Origin: Vibrio algicola
Lineage (GTDB): Bacteria; Pseudomonadota; Gammaproteobacteria; Enterobacterales; Vibrionaceae
DNA: 64,000 bases
Assembly (NCBI RefSeq): GCF_009601765.2
Contig: NZ_CP045699.1
Span: 1,488,001 to 1,552,000, forward strand
Reading direction: 5' to 3'
Shown here: piece after piece, positions 30,526-43,139 of the stretch
Position numbering within the stretch: the stretch's first letter is position 1
Layout: each line of letters begins with the position of its first letter
The notes under the pieces: generated by a model
What the model saw: the letters and a program-made list of their open reading frames with translations, nothing else
Databases searched by the model: none
Told to the model about the DNA's origin: nothing
Program-made: the position numbers and the translations under genes

Positions 30526-31572
30526 TTAAGCCGGATAAAATAGGTCATTAGCGCTTGGTCTGATCGCTGTCTGTTCAATCACTTGTTCAAGTAAATCATT
30601 CTCTTGTTGTTGATCTGGCTTTTGTTGCACTGGTTGTCGATTAATGCCCAGTTTTTGAAATAATTGCAGATCGGTGTCTTCTTCAGGGTTGGGTGTCGTT
30701 AATAACTTACAACCGTAAAAAATTGAGTTGGCTCCCGCCATAAAGCACAGTGCTTGCATTTGCTCATTCATATTTTCGCGCCCAGCCGACAAGCGCACCG
30801 CCGATTGAGGCATCATAATTCGCGCAATGGCGATTAAACGGATAAAGTCAAAAGGCTCAACATCATCGACATTTTCCATCGGTGTACCTTTTACTTTGAC
30901 CAACATATTAATCGGGACACTTTCTGGTTGAGTCGGTAGATTTGCCAACTCCACCAATAAACCGGCGCGATCCGACACACTTTCGCCCATACCGATAATG
31001 CCGCCAGAGCAGATTTTCATCCCTGCATCGCGAACATGTGACAAGGTATCCAATCTATCTTGATAGGTACGAGTGGTGATGATTTTGCCGTAAAACTCCG
31101 GTGAGGTATCAAGGTTATGGTTGTAATAATCTAAACCCGCATCGGATAACTCATCGGCTTGATCTGGGGTTAACATCCCTAACGTCATACAGGTTTCTAA
31201 CCCTAGCTCTTTAACGCCTTTGATCATCTCGGTTAAATACGGCATATCGCGTTGCTTAGGGTTTTTCCACGCCGCCCCCATGCAAAAACGCGTCGAACCT
31301 GAATGCTTAGCTTTTTGCGCCGCCTCTAAAACTCGATCCACTTCCATTAAACGCTCTTTTTCAACATCAGTACGGTAATGAGCACTTTGCGGACAATATT
31401 TGCAATCCTCTGGGCAGGCACCGGTTTTGATTGACAGTAAAGTACTGACTTGAACTTGATTGACTTGCTGATACTGGCGATGAATTTGCTGAGCTTCAAA
31501 CAACAAGTCCATAAAAGGTTTATTGAGTAAGGTTTGTACTTGTTGAACAGTCCAGTTTTGACGAGCTTCCAC
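30526..31572 (-). CDS. bioB: Biotin synthase
   Basis: A radical-SAM enzyme inserting sulfur into dethiobiotin. The SAM cluster motif is [44 protein letters not shown], and the [2Fe-2S] arginine region RLSAGRE are all present. I start at GTG 31572-31570 (VEARQNWT): AAGGA lies seven bases before it, and V. cholerae BioB starts at the same point (as I recall it). An open frame extends upstream only from a TTG. The product has 348 residues. It is the first gene of bioBFCD, divergent from bioA. Confidence 0.95.
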   Translation of the reverse strand: MEARQNWTVQQVQTLLNKPFMDLLFEAQQIHRQYQQVNQVQVSTLLSIKTGACPEDCKYCPQSAHYRTDVEKERLMEVDRVLEAAQKAKHSGSTRFCMGAAWKNPKQRDMPYLTEMIKGVKELGLETCMTLGMLTPDQADELSDAGLDYYNHNLDTSPEFYGKIITTRTYQDRLDTLSHVRDAGMKICSGGIIGMGESVSDRAGLLVELANLPTQPESVPINMLVKVKGTPMENVDDVEPFDFIRLIAIARIMMPQSAVRLSAGRENMNEQMQALCFMAGANSIFYGCKLLTTPNPEEDTDLQLFQKLGINRQPVQQKPDQQQENDLLEQVIEQTAIRPSANDLFYPA

Positions 31573-31685
31573 TGCAAATTCCTTAAATTTAGATTGAACA
31601 ATTGGGATGACCAAAGTTGATGCGCTTCCCTTTCAGATAGCCGCAAGAGGGATAAAGCTTGGCTAGTCTACTCGCAGCCTATACA

Positions 31686-31718
31686 CTGTCAACACAAAAT
31701 AATCGCAAAGGTTTACAG
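31686..31718. promoter_or_regulatory. BirA-type bio operator between bioB and bioA
   Basis: Half-sites TGTCAAC (31687-31693) and GGTTTACA (31710-31717) with a 16-base gap match the proteobacterial BirA operator (TTGTAAACC-N14-16-GGTTTACAA). The left half is the weaker. The position between divergent bioB and bioA is the expected one, so biotin-loaded BirA should repress both sides. Confidence 0.85.
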
Positions 31719-31742
31719 CCGCGTACTTATCGAGCACCACTA

Positions 31743-33068
31743 ATGATAGATATACAATTTGACCGCCACCATATATGGCATCCTTATACTTCAACCATTA
31801 ACCCCCTACCTTGTTATCCGGTCTCACATGCCAATGGTGTGATGATCCATTTAGAAGATGGCCAACAATTGATTGATGGTATGTCTTCTTGGTGGTCGGC
31901 TATTCATGGCTACAACCACCCCAAGCTCAATCAAGCGGCGCATCAGCAAATTGATAAAATGTCGCACATTATGTTTGGCGGCCTAACCCATGATCCCGCC
32001 ATTGCGTTGTGCAAAAATATTTTGGATTTAGTGCCCTCTAACTTAGAACACGTTTTTCTAGCCGATTCTGGCTCGGTGTCGGTCGAAGTGGCTTTAAAAA
32101 TGGCGTTGCAGTATTGGTATGGAAAAGAAGCAAAGCAAAGAGCGACCAGCAATACTCCGCTGCGTTCCAAATTCTTGACCTTAGAACATGGTTATCATGG
32201 CGACACCTTTGCGGCCATGTCGGTGACCGACCCTAACAATTCGATGCACCAGATGTACAAAGGATTTTTACCCGAACATATCTTTGCCCAATCGCCACCA
32301 CATGCTCAGAGACAAGATGGCAAATGGCCTGAATTTGATCGCAACGATGTTATCGATTTTGAGCAAAAAATAATCCAACATCATCAACAATTGGCCGCAG
32401 TGATTTTAGAGCCTATAGTGCAAGGCGCGGGGGGAATGCGCATTTACCACCCACAGTTTTTGCAAGCGGTACGGCGTTTATGCGACCACTATGATGTATT
32501 GCTGATCGTGGATGAAATTGCTACTGGGTTTGGGCGAACCGGTAAACTGTTTGCTTGTGAGCATGCACAAATCCAACCTGATATTTTATGTATCGGGAAA
32601 GCACTCACCAGTGGTTACATGACCTTAGCCGCCACTATTACCAGCAACAAAGTTGCGGATGGAGTATGCAGCAGTGACGCCGGTTGTTTTATGCACGGTC
32701 CTACTTTTATGGCCAACCCATTAGCTTGTGCGGTCGCCACCGCCAGTTTGGATTTGATTAAAACGGGTGCTTGGCAACAACAGGTGTTGGGTATTGAACA
32801 TATTTTTGAGCAGAAACTGCCGGAACTTATGCAAAACGACAAGGTCAAATTCGTTCGGTGGTTAGGCGCGATTGGAGTGGTTGAAACTCATATTGCAGTT
32901 AATTTGGAAAACATCCAAGCTCACTTTGTTAAGCATGGCGTCTGGATCCGCCCTTTTGGTAAGCTGATTTATATCATGCCTCCTTATATCTCAGCGGCGG
33001 ATCATATTGTGCAATTGATCCAAGCAATCGAGAGTGCGTTATGTGATGACGCTTGTTTTCAAAAATAG
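31743..33068 (+). CDS. bioA: Adenosylmethionine-8-amino-7-oxononanoate aminotransferase
   Basis: A class III aminotransferase converting KAPA to DAPA with SAM as amino donor. I start at ATG 31743 (MIDIQFDRHHIWHPYTS), the standard BioA beginning; the frame is open upstream but crosses the BirA operator. Motifs are SSWWSAIHGYNHP, ADSGSVSVEVALKMA, HGYHGDTF, DEIATGFGRTGKLFA and the PLP lysine in CIGKALTSGYM. 441 residues, full length. Confidence 0.95.
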   Translation: MIDIQFDRHHIWHPYTSTINPLPCYPVSHANGVMIHLEDGQQLIDGMSSWWSAIHGYNHPKLNQAAHQQIDKMSHIMFGGLTHDPAIALCKNILDLVPSNLEHVFLADSGSVSVEVALKMALQYWYGKEAKQRATSNTPLRSKFLTLEHGYHGDTFAAMSVTDPNNSMHQMYKGFLPEHIFAQSPPHAQRQDGKWPEFDRNDVIDFEQKIIQHHQQLAAVILEPIVQGAGGMRIYHPQFLQAVRRLCDHYDVLLIVDEIATGFGRTGKLFACEHAQIQPDILCIGKALTSGYMTLAATITSNKVADGVCSSDAGCFMHGPTFMANPLACAVATASLDLIKTGAWQQQVLGIEHIFEQKLPELMQNDKVKFVRWLGAIGVVETHIAVNLENIQAHFVKHGVWIRPFGKLIYIMPPYISAADHIVQLIQAIESALCDDACFQK

Positions 33069-33303
33069 AATTGAGTTCCACAACACATAAATAAAATCGA
33101 AACATCACAAAAATGAATACTAGCGGACAACAAGCGCTATACTAACATGATAGTAATGAAGGGATATGGTTGGTTGCCAAAAAACGCCCTATCTCGTAGC
33201 AAGGTAAAATCTAACGAAAAATCCCAGCACACCCTGCATGCAGAGCGCGCTTTATGTTAGTATTTGTTCAGCTCTTTTCAGATGGAATAAAAGGTTCCCT
33301 AAT

Positions 33304-33876
33304 ATGTTTAAATGGTTAATTATCGCACTATTCTCTTGCTCATTTTCAGCAATTGCAGCAGAAAAAGCACAACCGGTTAGTACCGTTACTGCAAAGGATA
33401 TTCCTGTCGCAACTCATCTTAAAAATGGTGACTTGATTTTAGGCGAGACGGAATGGGTCTATGTTTCCGACATCAATCGCAATATCAAAGCGCGTATTGA
33501 TACCGGTGCCACCACCTCATCCATCAGCGCCGTTAACATTCGTCTTTACAAAAAAGATGGCAAGAACATGGTCGATTATAAATTGGCCCATGATGATTGG
33601 ACTTCAAAACTGTTTACCGCGCCGGTAAAACGTTGGGTAGAAGTAAAACAAGCGAGTACAACTAAAGCTTCCGCTTCTCGTCCTGTTATTGATCTTAATA
33701 TCCAAATTGGCGATCATAAAACTAAATCTGATTTCACTTTAGTCGATCGTAGCCAATTAGAATTCCCAGTATTGATTGGCCGTACTTTTATCGATAAAGA
33801 AGCGGTTGTCGATGTGTCCCATGCTTATCTGCAACCAAAAACAAAACTCGCTGCCGAGACTAAAACGGCTAAGTAA
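33304..33876 (+). CDS. RimK-associated ATP-dependent zinc protease family protein, exported
   Basis: A retropepsin-like fold protein of about 190 residues. I start at ATG 33304 (MFKWLIIALFSC), giving a signal peptide cut near AIAA. The aspartic-protease-like motif ARIDTGATTSSIS is present, as are VKRWVEV and the family block FPVLIGRTFIDKEAVVDVS. Family members are annotated as putative ATP-dependent zinc proteases (PF05618); the biochemical role is not settled, and a secreted form is unlikely to use ATP. AAGG lies about ten bases upstream. Confidence 0.8.
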   Translation: MFKWLIIALFSCSFSAIAAEKAQPVSTVTAKDIPVATHLKNGDLILGETEWVYVSDINRNIKARIDTGATTSSISAVNIRLYKKDGKNMVDYKLAHDDWTSKLFTAPVKRWVEVKQASTTKASASRPVIDLNIQIGDHKTKSDFTLVDRSQLEFPVLIGRTFIDKEAVVDVSHAYLQPKTKLAAETKTAK

Positions 33877-33904
33877 TATATTTCACTTAGTAAAAATTAA
33901 TCAT

Positions 33905-33938
33905 AAAAAAACCGAAGCTTAATAGGCTTCGGTTTTTT
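33905..33938. terminator. Bidirectional terminator between the zinc protease gene and serS
   Basis: A 13-bp-class inverted repeat (AAAAAACCGAAGC / GCTTCGGTTTTTT) with A and T runs on both flanks. Confidence 0.9.
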
Positions 33939-33960
33939 ATTGATTCTTTATTGGGGTTTA

Positions 33961-35319
<1,359 letters not shown>

Positions 35320-35340
35320 TTAAAGAAAAGGTATCCGCTT

Positions 35341-35410
35341 TATTTGACGTTTTTGTTAATCAGATTTATCGGATGTTTACCAAACGGTCACCTGAACGTA
35401 ACGTCAAATA
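35341..35410. repeat. Inverted repeat upstream of serS
   Basis: A 10-bp perfect inverted repeat (TATTTGACGT at 35341-35350, ACGTCAAATA at 35401-35410) with 50 bases between, located in the serS promoter region. It could be an operator pair or a chance palindrome. Confidence 0.4.
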
Positions 35411-35439
35411 ATGAGGTTATTTATTGCTTACTAAAATAC

Positions 35440-35469
35440 CCAAAAAGCACTACTTTTGATAGCGCTTTT
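35440..35469 (-). terminator. Possible terminator overlapping the rarA 3' end
   Basis: On the minus strand AAAAGCGCT and AGTGCTTTT (one G-U type mismatch) flank the rarA stop codon and run into a short T stretch. Confidence 0.5.
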
Positions 35470-36799
35470 GTGGGCTTTTTAAATCTAAATCAGCCAAATA
35501 TTCTAGTTTAGCGCTAATTTTAGCTTCTAAGCCTCGATCGCTGGGATGATAGTAGCGAGTTTGTGCCATTTCGGGAGGAAAATAGTTTTCACCAGCGGCA
35601 TACGATCCAGGCTCATCATGGGCATAGCGGTATTCTTCACCATAACCAAGATCTTTCATTAAGTTGGTTGGGGCATTACGCAAGTGATGAGGGACATCAT
35701 GATCAGGTTGATTATGCGCATCTTGCAACGCTTGCTTCCAAGCCGTATAAACCGCATTACTTTTAGGTGCACAAGCTAAATATACCACCGCTTGAGCAAT
35801 GGCGCGTTCGCCTTCCGCAGGGCCTATACGAGTAAAGCAATCCCAAGCGGAAACGGCCACTTGCATAGCGCGGGGATCGGCATTACCAATATCTTCTGAT
35901 GCGATCGCAAGTAATCTGCGCACTAGGTATAAAGGATCGCAACCAGCGGCAATCATACGCGCCGACCAATATAACGCGGCATCGGGATTGGAACCTCGAA
36001 TCGATTTATGCACCGCTGAAATTAAGTCGTACCACATATCGCCTTTATTATCGAAACGGGCAATTTTTTCCCCGGCCACTTCCGCTAATAATGCCAAGGT
36101 GATGACTTTAATACCTTGCTCATTTTCTTCGGCCAGATCGTAAATAAGCTCAAGGTAGTTAAGCGACATACGCGCATCACCGTTGACCAACTCGACTAAG
36201 CGCTCCAGGACATCATCTTCAAACTGGGCGGCAATATTACCCAAACCACGTTCGCTATCTTGGATCGCTTGATCCACCACATGCAAAATATCAGCTGAAT
36301 CTAATGCGGTTAATTTATATACCCGCGCGCGCGATAACAATGCGTTATTGAGTTCAAAAGAAGGGTTTTCAGTGGTCGCACCGATAAAGGTTACGGTGCC
36401 ATCTTCGATATGTGGCAAAAAAGCATCTTGTTGGCTTTTATTAAAGCGGTGTACTTCGTCGACAAATAGAATGGTTTTGCGGCCAGATAATTTATGCTCG
36501 CGCGCCTTTTCAATCGCCAGCCGAATATCTTTTACTCCAGATGTGACCGCCGATAAACGCTCTACTTCTGCATTGGCGTAATTAGCCGCCACTTCTGCCA
36601 AGGTGGTTTTACCGGTACCCGGTGGGCCCCATAAAATCATAGAATGAATATGACCGGCTTCTAGCGCGCGGCGCAGCGGTTTATTCGGGCCTAGAATATG
36701 TTGTTGACCGCAATATTGTTCGACTGTCATTGGTCGCATACGCGCGGCTAATGGGCGAAAATCCTCATCAGCTGAAAAGTCTAAATTAAAATTGCTCAT
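35450..36799 (-). CDS. rarA: Replication-associated recombination protein A (MgsA)
   Basis: A clamp-loader-like AAA+ ATPase of 449 residues that acts at stalled forks with SSB. Visible are [21 protein letters not shown] at the start, Walker [14 protein letters not shown], Walker [22 protein letters not shown], sensor 1 [18 protein letters not shown] and the C-terminal tetramerisation region with [14 protein letters not shown]. Length and order match E. coli RarA (447). It lies 44 bases after lolA. Confidence 0.96.
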   Translation of the reverse strand: MSNFNLDFSADEDFRPLAARMRPMTVEQYCGQQHILGPNKPLRRALEAGHIHSMILWGPPGTGKTTLAEVAANYANAEVERLSAVTSGVKDIRLAIEKAREHKLSGRKTILFVDEVHRFNKSQQDAFLPHIEDGTVTFIGATTENPSFELNNALLSRARVYKLTALDSADILHVVDQAIQDSERGLGNIAAQFEDDVLERLVELVNGDARMSLNYLELIYDLAEENEQGIKVITLALLAEVAGEKIARFDNKGDMWYDLISAVHKSIRGSNPDAALYWSARMIAAGCDPLYLVRRLLAIASEDIGNADPRAMQVAVSAWDCFTRIGPAEGERAIAQAVVYLACAPKSNAVYTAWKQALQDAHNQPDHDVPHHLRNAPTNLMKDLGYGEEYRYAHDEPGSYAAGENYFPPEMAQTRYYHPSDRGLEAKISAKLEYLADLDLKSPQKRYQK

Positions 36800-36843
36800 A
36801 TTCTATAACCCATTAATCCACGCAGATATTCAGGTATCAACTA

Positions 36844-37455
36844 TTAACGTTGATCGTCGATTTCGACCCCTTTTGGCACTTTAAAGCTAAACAGCGCTTT
36901 ATTTGGGACTTCCATTTTAAAGTGGCTAAATTCGAACTCACTTTTTTGTCCATCTTGCTCAATTACATTGAAGGCTTTCACCACGCCTTTGGCATCAATG
37001 GCAATTTGGAATGTACCGACAGTGGTGTCTTTAGCGGTTGGTTTTAAAGTGAAGACATCTTGATTCTGAGTGATAGTATACTGTGCCCAATCACTGGCTT
37101 TATTACGTGTTAGTAACACAAATGGCGTTTGCGCAGTGGCTTGTGCTTGGCTCAAAATGGTGACTTGCGAAACAAATGGGCTGTAATACCAAACGCTTTT
37201 GCCATCAGAGACTAAGATCGTTTCATCGGGGGTTTTGGTTTCCCAACGGAAAAGGCTTGGGCGTGAGATCTGCGCGCTCCCCTTACCATCCATTAACACT
37301 TCGCCTTCCGGGCTGGTCACTTTTTGTGAGAAATCACTGCTAAAACCGTCATTTAGACTTAGGCGAGAACTTAAGACATCTTTCGCATTAGCAAAAGCGG
37401 CAGTGCTCGACACAGATGCCGCAGCAAATAACAAAACCGTTAACCATTTTTTCAT
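36844..37455 (-). CDS. lolA: Outer-membrane lipoprotein carrier protein LolA
   Basis: A periplasmic chaperone that accepts lipoproteins from LolCDE and hands them to LolB. I start at ATG 37455 ([10 protein letters not shown]), with AAGGA upstream, giving 203 residues. The signal peptide is cut after AAFA. LolA features are [35 protein letters not shown] with the conserved Arg in the fold, and [18 protein letters not shown]. It sits between ftsK and rarA as in E. coli. Confidence 0.95.
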   Translation of the reverse strand: MKKWLTVLLFAAASVSSTAAFANAKDVLSSRLSLNDGFSSDFSQKVTSPEGEVLMDGKGSAQISRPSLFRWETKTPDETILVSDGKSVWYYSPFVSQVTILSQAQATAQTPFVLLTRNKASDWAQYTITQNQDVFTLKPTAKDTTVGTFQIAIDAKGVVKAFNVIEQDGQKSEFEFSHFKMEVPNKALFSFKVPKGVEIDDQR

Positions 37456-37576
37456 TGTCGAATCCTTTAAAATCATCAATATTTGCTAACTATATATTTA
37501 TCGCGACAAGTACGCAGAGTCTACCCAAAGTTGTTGGAGTTACAGCGAGGCCGTAATTTCAAATATGAAGGGTAAA

Positions 37577-40500
37577 TTAGTCGAACTGCTTCACCGGAGG
37601 AGGCGCAATCACTTCACGATTGCCGTTATGCCCTGGCGTGCTCACAATGCCTTGCGCTTCTAACTGTTCAACAATACGCGCCGCGCGGTTATAACCAATT
37701 TTAAAGCGGCGCTGCACCCCTGATACAGAACCTCGACGAGAATCGGTCACAAACTCCACCACTTGGTCATACAATGGATCCATTTCTTCTTCATCTTCCA
37801 GTTTCTCACCTGGAAGCAAGCTTTCTGCCGTCGGCTCACCATGGACAATTTCATCAATATAAACCGGTCTGCCACGTCCCTTCCAATCATTCACAACTGC
37901 ATGGACATCATCATCAGAAGCAAAGGCACCGTGCACACGTACTGGGTGGTTAGAACCAGGAGGAAGATACAACATGTCGCCCATACCTAATAATGATTCT
38001 GCGCCACCTTGGTCTAAGATAGTACGTGAATCGGTCTTAGTGGATACAGTAAATGCCACGCGAGCGGGAATATTGGCTTTAATCAAACCGGTAATAACGT
38101 CCACCGATGGGCGTTGAGTCGCAAGCACCAAGTGAATACCAGCCGCACGCGCCTTTTGCGCTAAACGGGCGATAAGCTCTTCCACTTTTTTACCCACTAC
38201 CATGATCAAATCCGCAAATTCATCTACGATCACCACAATAGACGGCAATTTTTCCAATAGTGGTGGCATTTCATCCATGCTATCACCAGGTTGCCATAAT
38301 GGATCGTGGATAGGATGCCCCGCTTCCGCAGCCATTTTAAGTTTGTCGTTGTAACCTTTTAGATTTCGTACCCCGACAGCTGAAAGCAATTTATAGCGGC
38401 GTTCCATCTCGCCAACACACCAACGCAGTGCATTTGACGCATCTTTCATGTCTGTTACGACTTCGGAAAGTAGATGTGGAATGCCTTCGTAAATAGACAG
38501 TTCTAGCATTTTCGGATCGATCATAATAAAGCGCACTTCTTCTGGCGTCGCTTTATATAAGATACTTAAGATCATCACGTTCACGCCAACCGACTTACCC
38601 GAACCAGTGGTACCCGCGACCAAAACATGGGGCATTTTAGCTAGGTCAGCTACTACCGCTTCACCAGCAATATCTTGCCCCAACACGACAGCGGTCGGGG
38701 ATTTATTATGTTGGAATTGATCAGAGCTAATTACATCGGATAAATACACGGTTTCGCGGCTCATATTCGGCAATTCAAGGCCGACATACGGTTTACCCGG
38801 AATGACTTCAACCACGCGCACTGCCATGGCTGATAATGAGCGAGCTAAATCCATTGATAAACCCGAAATACGACTCACCTTAACGCCAGGCGCAAGATCG
38901 AGCTCAAAACGGGTGATCACAGGACCTGGGAAAATATCCACTACTCGCGCTTCGATTTTATAATCGGCAAGTTTTGATTCAACCAAACGAGCAATCCCTT
39001 CAAGCGCATCACGATCGATATGATTCTCACGCTTTTCAGGATGGTAAAGCAATTCAAGAGTCGGCATTGGCGCAGTAGGTACTGGCAAATTATGATCAGA
39101 CTGGATCAAAAATGGATTTTGCGAGGCCATTTGTTGAGCCTGAGCGGTTGCGACCATATTTTGGAATGCGGCGCTATCCGCATCAGTATGGACAGCCGTG
39201 TCAGTGTCGATAGCCGCAGTACTCACCTGCTCAGTGGCCGTTGCGCTTTCTACTGCCACAGCCTCAGAATGAACGCTTTGCTCTTGTGTCGCAGCAGGAA
39301 TCCGGTTTTGTGAATGACTTGCCGTCACAGATGGCGCGGCCTCAGCTTCAGACTGAGTAACCGGTTCATTGGTGCTTGGCGCTTGAGGTTCAATATTTGG
39401 CTGAACAATCGCCTGGTTTTCACTATTGTGATTTTCATTGGTTTGAGTCACCGCCTGCGCAGTATTAGCCGCAACCAATGGCTGTGAGTCATCTTCAACT
39501 AAATCGGTATTAACCACAATCGGGCTTTCTGGTTCTACTGCGATATCAATATTGCCTAATGATGGCGTAATATCATCAACAGGATCAATATTGAATGTCG
39601 AAGGCGCAACACTCACTTGTTGGTTTGCTTGTGGATCAGGGCTCACATTATTTTCATTTTCAGATTGTTGCGAGGCAAAGTCACCATGCAATTCGGCGTC
39701 ATGATCAAGTTCCGCAATGGTCGCATTCAGATTCTGGTATCGGTCTTGTGTTTCTTGAGCCACAGGCGCTGCTGGCTGTTCACTTTGACTAATCACGTCA
39801 GCGGTTTGGGTAATATTGGCACTGTGCTCACTGCTGGTTGTTAGCATTTGAGTGACAGGTTGAGGATCTGTTATTGGACTCGCTGAATGAGAGCTAATTG
39901 GGGTTGCTGTCGCAGGAGCCGAAAACAACGGATCATTAAGATCCTCTTCACTTGGTTGGATCGATTCATTGCTAGACATCACCGGTTCTTGATGCGTCGT
40001 TTTCTTCGCTTTGCGTGGGAAGTGAATATTAAAACGGGGGGCTTTTTTCTCTGGTTCTTGAGCCGCTTCAATCTCTTCACTGCTATCGTCTACTGCATCT
40101 AATGATAAAGACAGATCTTTTTCTTCAACATCATCAAATTGTAATGACGCTAATTCTTGTTGTTGGAAACCAGCCGAAGACAGGACTTGCGTTTGTTCAC
40201 CACGACTGCGGTTAAAGATACGCTGACAAGCTCGTAATGACCACTGACCCAAGTTCTCAACAATCGACAGCCAAGAAATACCGGTAAGCAGCGTAAAACC
40301 CGCGCCCCATAAAAACATAAACACTAAAGTTGAACCGAGATTATTAAGCGCAGGCATCGATAATGAGGTTAATACGTCACCGACAATCCCGCCGGATGAG
40401 AAATACCAAATATCATCAAAGTTAATATCAGCTAAACCACAGCTGGTAAGCAACATAATGGTTAAGCCAAGCAGACGCGTGCCCCACAATAATAAATCAA

Positions 40501-40864
40501 TTGATTCATCTTCATCTCGAGAACGGAAAAAAGCCCAGCTCGCGCCGAGGATAATAAAAGGAAGTGGATAAGCAAAAGAGCCAAAGGTGAAGAATAGAGT
40601 ATCGGCAAGCCATGCACCAATATAGCCACCAGCATTGTGTACAGGCCCACCCCATGCTGTTTGGGACCATGAAGGATCGGCTGGATTAAAAGAGAATAAC
40701 GCCACCATCATCAAGATCGCCACTAATAATCCCACAATAAATCCGCCTTCTTTTAGGCGTTCTGATCCATTCAAACGTGGTCTTACTTTCGTTTCTTTGG
40801 CTTTAATAACCGTAACGGCTTGCGCTTTATTTAGTTTGAAAATGTTTTTGCTGGTCGTAAACAA
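37577..40864 (-). CDS. ftsK: DNA translocase FtsK
   Basis: A septal motor that pumps the chromosome termini and activates XerCD at dif. Four membrane segments occupy about residues 40-195 ([20 protein letters not shown] onward, then [10 protein letters not shown]). A long Gln/Thr/Ala-rich disordered linker (about 230-600) follows. The motor has Walker A TTGSGKS near residue 755, Walker B-region [10 protein letters not shown] and [10 protein letters not shown]. The C-terminal gamma winged helix ([19 protein letters not shown]) should read KOPS. The start is TTG 40864-40862 with GGGGA upstream; no ATG gives the membrane domain. Total 1095 residues; enterobacterial FtsK is longer through its linker. 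Confidence 0.95.
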   Translation of the reverse strand: MFTTSKNIFKLNKAQAVTVIKAKETKVRPRLNGSERLKEGGFIVGLLVAILMMVALFSFNPADPSWSQTAWGGPVHNAGGYIGAWLADTLFFTFGSFAYPLPFIILGASWAFFRSRDEDESIDLLLWGTRLLGLTIMLLTSCGLADINFDDIWYFSSGGIVGDVLTSLSMPALNNLGSTLVFMFLWGAGFTLLTGISWLSIVENLGQWSLRACQRIFNRSRGEQTQVLSSAGFQQQELASLQFDDVEEKDLSLSLDAVDDSSEEIEAAQEPEKKAPRFNIHFPRKAKKTTHQEPVMSSNESIQPSEEDLNDPLFSAPATATPISSHSASPITDPQPVTQMLTTSSEHSANITQTADVISQSEQPAAPVAQETQDRYQNLNATIAELDHDAELHGDFASQQSENENNVSPDPQANQQVSVAPSTFNIDPVDDITPSLGNIDIAVEPESPIVVNTDLVEDDSQPLVAANTAQAVTQTNENHNSENQAIVQPNIEPQAPSTNEPVTQSEAEAAPSVTASHSQNRIPAATQEQSVHSEAVAVESATATEQVSTAAIDTDTAVHTDADSAAFQNMVATAQAQQMASQNPFLIQSDHNLPVPTAPMPTLELLYHPEKRENHIDRDALEGIARLVESKLADYKIEARVVDIFPGPVITRFELDLAPGVKVSRISGLSMDLARSLSAMAVRVVEVIPGKPYVGLELPNMSRETVYLSDVISSDQFQHNKSPTAVVLGQDIAGEAVVADLAKMPHVLVAGTTGSGKSVGVNVMILSILYKATPEEVRFIMIDPKMLELSIYEGIPHLLSEVVTDMKDASNALRWCVGEMERRYKLLSAVGVRNLKGYNDKLKMAAEAGHPIHDPLWQPGDSMDEMPPLLEKLPSIVVIVDEFADLIMVVGKKVEELIARLAQKARAAGIHLVLATQRPSVDVITGLIKANIPARVAFTVSTKTDSRTILDQGGAESLLGMGDMLYLPPGSNHPVRVHGAFASDDDVHAVVNDWKGRGRPVYIDEIVHGEPTAESLLPGEKLEDEEEMDPLYDQVVEFVTDSRRGSVSGVQRRFKIGYNRAARIVEQLEAQGIVSTPGHNGNREVIAPPPVKQFD

Positions 40865-40983
40865 AATGTTCCCCTATCTCCGAGCTCAGTGGTCTTAAAA
40901 TACAACGAGCGACCTAAGTCGCTCGGTAGACAACACCTGCTAACAATAACCGAAACAAGGAAAAAAACCTACACCAAAACGCC

Positions 40984-41013
40984 GCCAAGACGCAGATTTA
41001 AACGCATCTTGGC
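40984..41013 (-). terminator. Possible terminator after lrp
   Basis: On the minus strand GCCAAGATGC and GCGTCTTGGC form a hairpin, with a GTTTT and later T run following. A second hairpin (CGAGCGAC/GTCGCTCG) is at 40906-40925. Confidence 0.5.
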
Positions 41014-41035
41014 AACGATGAGGTTGAATTTTGTT

Positions 41036-41530
41036 CTATCGTGTTTGGATCACAAGTTGACTGGATTGTTTTACTTCTTCCATCACCACATAAGTGCGAG
41101 TGTCATTCACCCCAGGAAGACGCAATAAAGTATCACCAAGTAGCTTACGGTAAGCACCCATATCTGATACTCGGGTTTTTAATAGATAATCAAAATCGCC
41201 CGAAACAAGGTGACATTCTTGAATATCATCCAGTTTTTGCACTGCGGTATTAAATTGCTCAAACACATCTGGCGCGCCACGGTTTAGGGTAATTTCCACA
41301 AACACTAATAGTGAGGCATCAAGGTACTGAGGATTAAGTAGTGCAGTATAGCCAGTAATATAGCCTTGGCGTTCTAGACGGCGCACACGCTCTAAACATG
41401 GGGTTGGAGAAAGACCAACTCGCTTAGACAGTTCGACGTTAGAAATACGTCCGTCTTTTTGTAGTTCATTAAGAATATTGCGATCAATCCGATCCAAATC
41501 CTTGGACGGTCTCTTTTCGTTATCTATCAT
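41036..41530 (-). CDS. lrp: Leucine-responsive regulatory protein
   Basis: A global regulator of amino-acid metabolism of the Lrp/AsnC family. The 164 residues match E. coli Lrp (164) nearly throughout: N-terminal helix-turn-helix GRISNVELSKRVGLSPTPCLERVRRLE, the RAM domain with ECHLVSGDFDYLLKTR and LPGVNDTRTYVVMEEVKQS. It is next to ftsK as in E. coli. The 210 bases upstream are AT-rich and should include its autoregulated promoter. Confidence 0.97.
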   Translation of the reverse strand: MIDNEKRPSKDLDRIDRNILNELQKDGRISNVELSKRVGLSPTPCLERVRRLERQGYITGYTALLNPQYLDASLLVFVEITLNRGAPDVFEQFNTAVQKLDDIQECHLVSGDFDYLLKTRVSDMGAYRKLLGDTLLRLPGVNDTRTYVVMEEVKQSSQLVIQTR

Positions 41531-41743
41531 TTACTTCCACCTTATTTTACGTCCTTGCAAAAAATATATTCTTTTTAACTGAGTGATTTATTAGTTAGTA
41601 GCAAATATCACTGAAACCCTACTATACTTCATTTTTATCCAATGAATAACCTAAAAATAGGTATAAAACCCAATATTAAAGACAAAATAAGGATAGACAC
41701 AAGCTTTAGAAGCAAAAAACAGTGCTGTGAGTCGAAAAACGCC

Positions 41744-43015
41744 CTATAAAAAGGAGCTGGTGTACGACTCAGTGTTAACTCTTTGAGCTTGAATGAGAAT
41801 ATTTCTCGGTGTCACCAATCGCGGGCAAAATGTACTTAGGCTTACTTGGTAGCCTTGTTCTTCTAACTTTAATGCTTTGTCATACACTAACCACATTTCT
41901 AGTGCTCTTCGAAATACTTGTTGCACCAGGCTCATACGCTCCATCAACATAAAACGCTGTTCTGCGCGATACAACCATTTAGACATATTACTCTGTTCGT
42001 CATTATCCACTAATAAATTGAGAGGTTTGTACTGGTTAGCCCAGTGACAAAAATGCTCAAAGCCTAAACTTAATTGCGACTTTTTGATGCTAGGCAACCG
42101 CGTATAATGTTTCTCGCACCGCCCTTCTCTCAATAAACTATCCACCGCTAAGCGATAAGTCATTTCTTGGCGGCGATGTAATTGAACTCTTTGTCCACCG
42201 GTGACAGTTTCTTGCAGTGGGATTTTTAGTTCTTGTTTGGTCAGCTGCAATAAGGCTTGCTGCCCTAAGTTTGATAACGCTTTATAACCATCCGAGCGAG
42301 TTAGATGATAACAACAAGGCGAAATGGTCAACGCCGATAACCCCACCTCTGCGGCCATTTCAATTAAATGAGCATGTAAATCCCCACACGCATGCAAGGC
42401 AACCGCGTGTTGATTGGGCTTTAACACCTGTTTGGCGCCCTGTGATAATGCATCACCTTGAATAAAGCTCATCGGTAAATGACGTTGTTGGGCTATCATT
42501 TGTCCGGCATCACATAAACTTTGCTGCCATTCAAAGCTAATGACTGGCAATTGAGATTGCTGAGCTAAAATCTGACCTAAGTAACCTTTTCCTGCACACC
42601 ATTCTAACCACTCACTGCTGTTATTATTTGTCAGTGCCGCTTGTCCCATCGCGCAAATTTGTTGCCACTTACGCCCTGGGATCCCAACCTCAAATCCTTG
42701 CGGTAGCGCTAATTCTTCCGGTAAATTTGATGGCAGTTCACACAGACGAGTCAATTGGCTTAATTGTGGAATAAAAGGCGATAACAATTGAATTAATCGC
42801 GGCGTATCCTCTTTTAGATCAAGAATGTCGTCATCGGTTAGCGCGCTTAAACACTCACACAGTTCCGGGTGGCTATCTAACCAAGGCAGAACTGGCGATA
42901 GACTTTGATGAAACGGTTCAAAACGCCATAGCGCTTGGGTCTGGTGCAGTTGAACATCCAAGGTTGTAAATGATTGAGCCAAATCTTTACATGATTGAGA
43001 AAGTTGCGGTTGCAT
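41744..43015 (-). CDS. SAM-dependent methyltransferase of unknown substrate
   Basis: A 423-residue protein with a class I methyltransferase core in the middle: motif I region EWLEWCAGKGYLGQILA, then FIQGDAL, LHACGDLH and ISPCCYH. The LHACGDL and PCCYH blocks are typical of the Methyltransf_32 group, proposed to act on RNA or small molecules, but the substrate is unknown. The C-terminal third is rich in aromatic and basic residues. It is divergent from miaE. No strong ribosome site is visible. Confidence 0.8.
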   Translation of the reverse strand: MQPQLSQSCKDLAQSFTTLDVQLHQTQALWRFEPFHQSLSPVLPWLDSHPELCECLSALTDDDILDLKEDTPRLIQLLSPFIPQLSQLTRLCELPSNLPEELALPQGFEVGIPGRKWQQICAMGQAALTNNNSSEWLEWCAGKGYLGQILAQQSQLPVISFEWQQSLCDAGQMIAQQRHLPMSFIQGDALSQGAKQVLKPNQHAVALHACGDLHAHLIEMAAEVGLSALTISPCCYHLTRSDGYKALSNLGQQALLQLTKQELKIPLQETVTGGQRVQLHRRQEMTYRLAVDSLLREGRCEKHYTRLPSIKKSQLSLGFEHFCHWANQYKPLNLLVDNDEQSNMSKWLYRAEQRFMLMERMSLVQQVFRRALEMWLVYDKALKLEEQGYQVSLSTFCPRLVTPRNILIQAQRVNTESYTSSFL

Positions 43016-43139
43016 TATAAAAGGAGTGCCTTGTGTGTCGCGGAGTCAATCGCAGTATGATTTGAAAGTGAAATGCCCAAATGCATGCTCACTATGATAA
43101 AATCGCACTTATCATTATTTTAACGATCTGATAATTGCT

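Noticed and set aside
40906..40925. Hairpin CGAGCGAC/GTCGCTCG as a main lrp terminator.
   Set aside because: It lacks a T run of useful length; the hairpin at 40984-41013 is at least as likely, and neither is certain.
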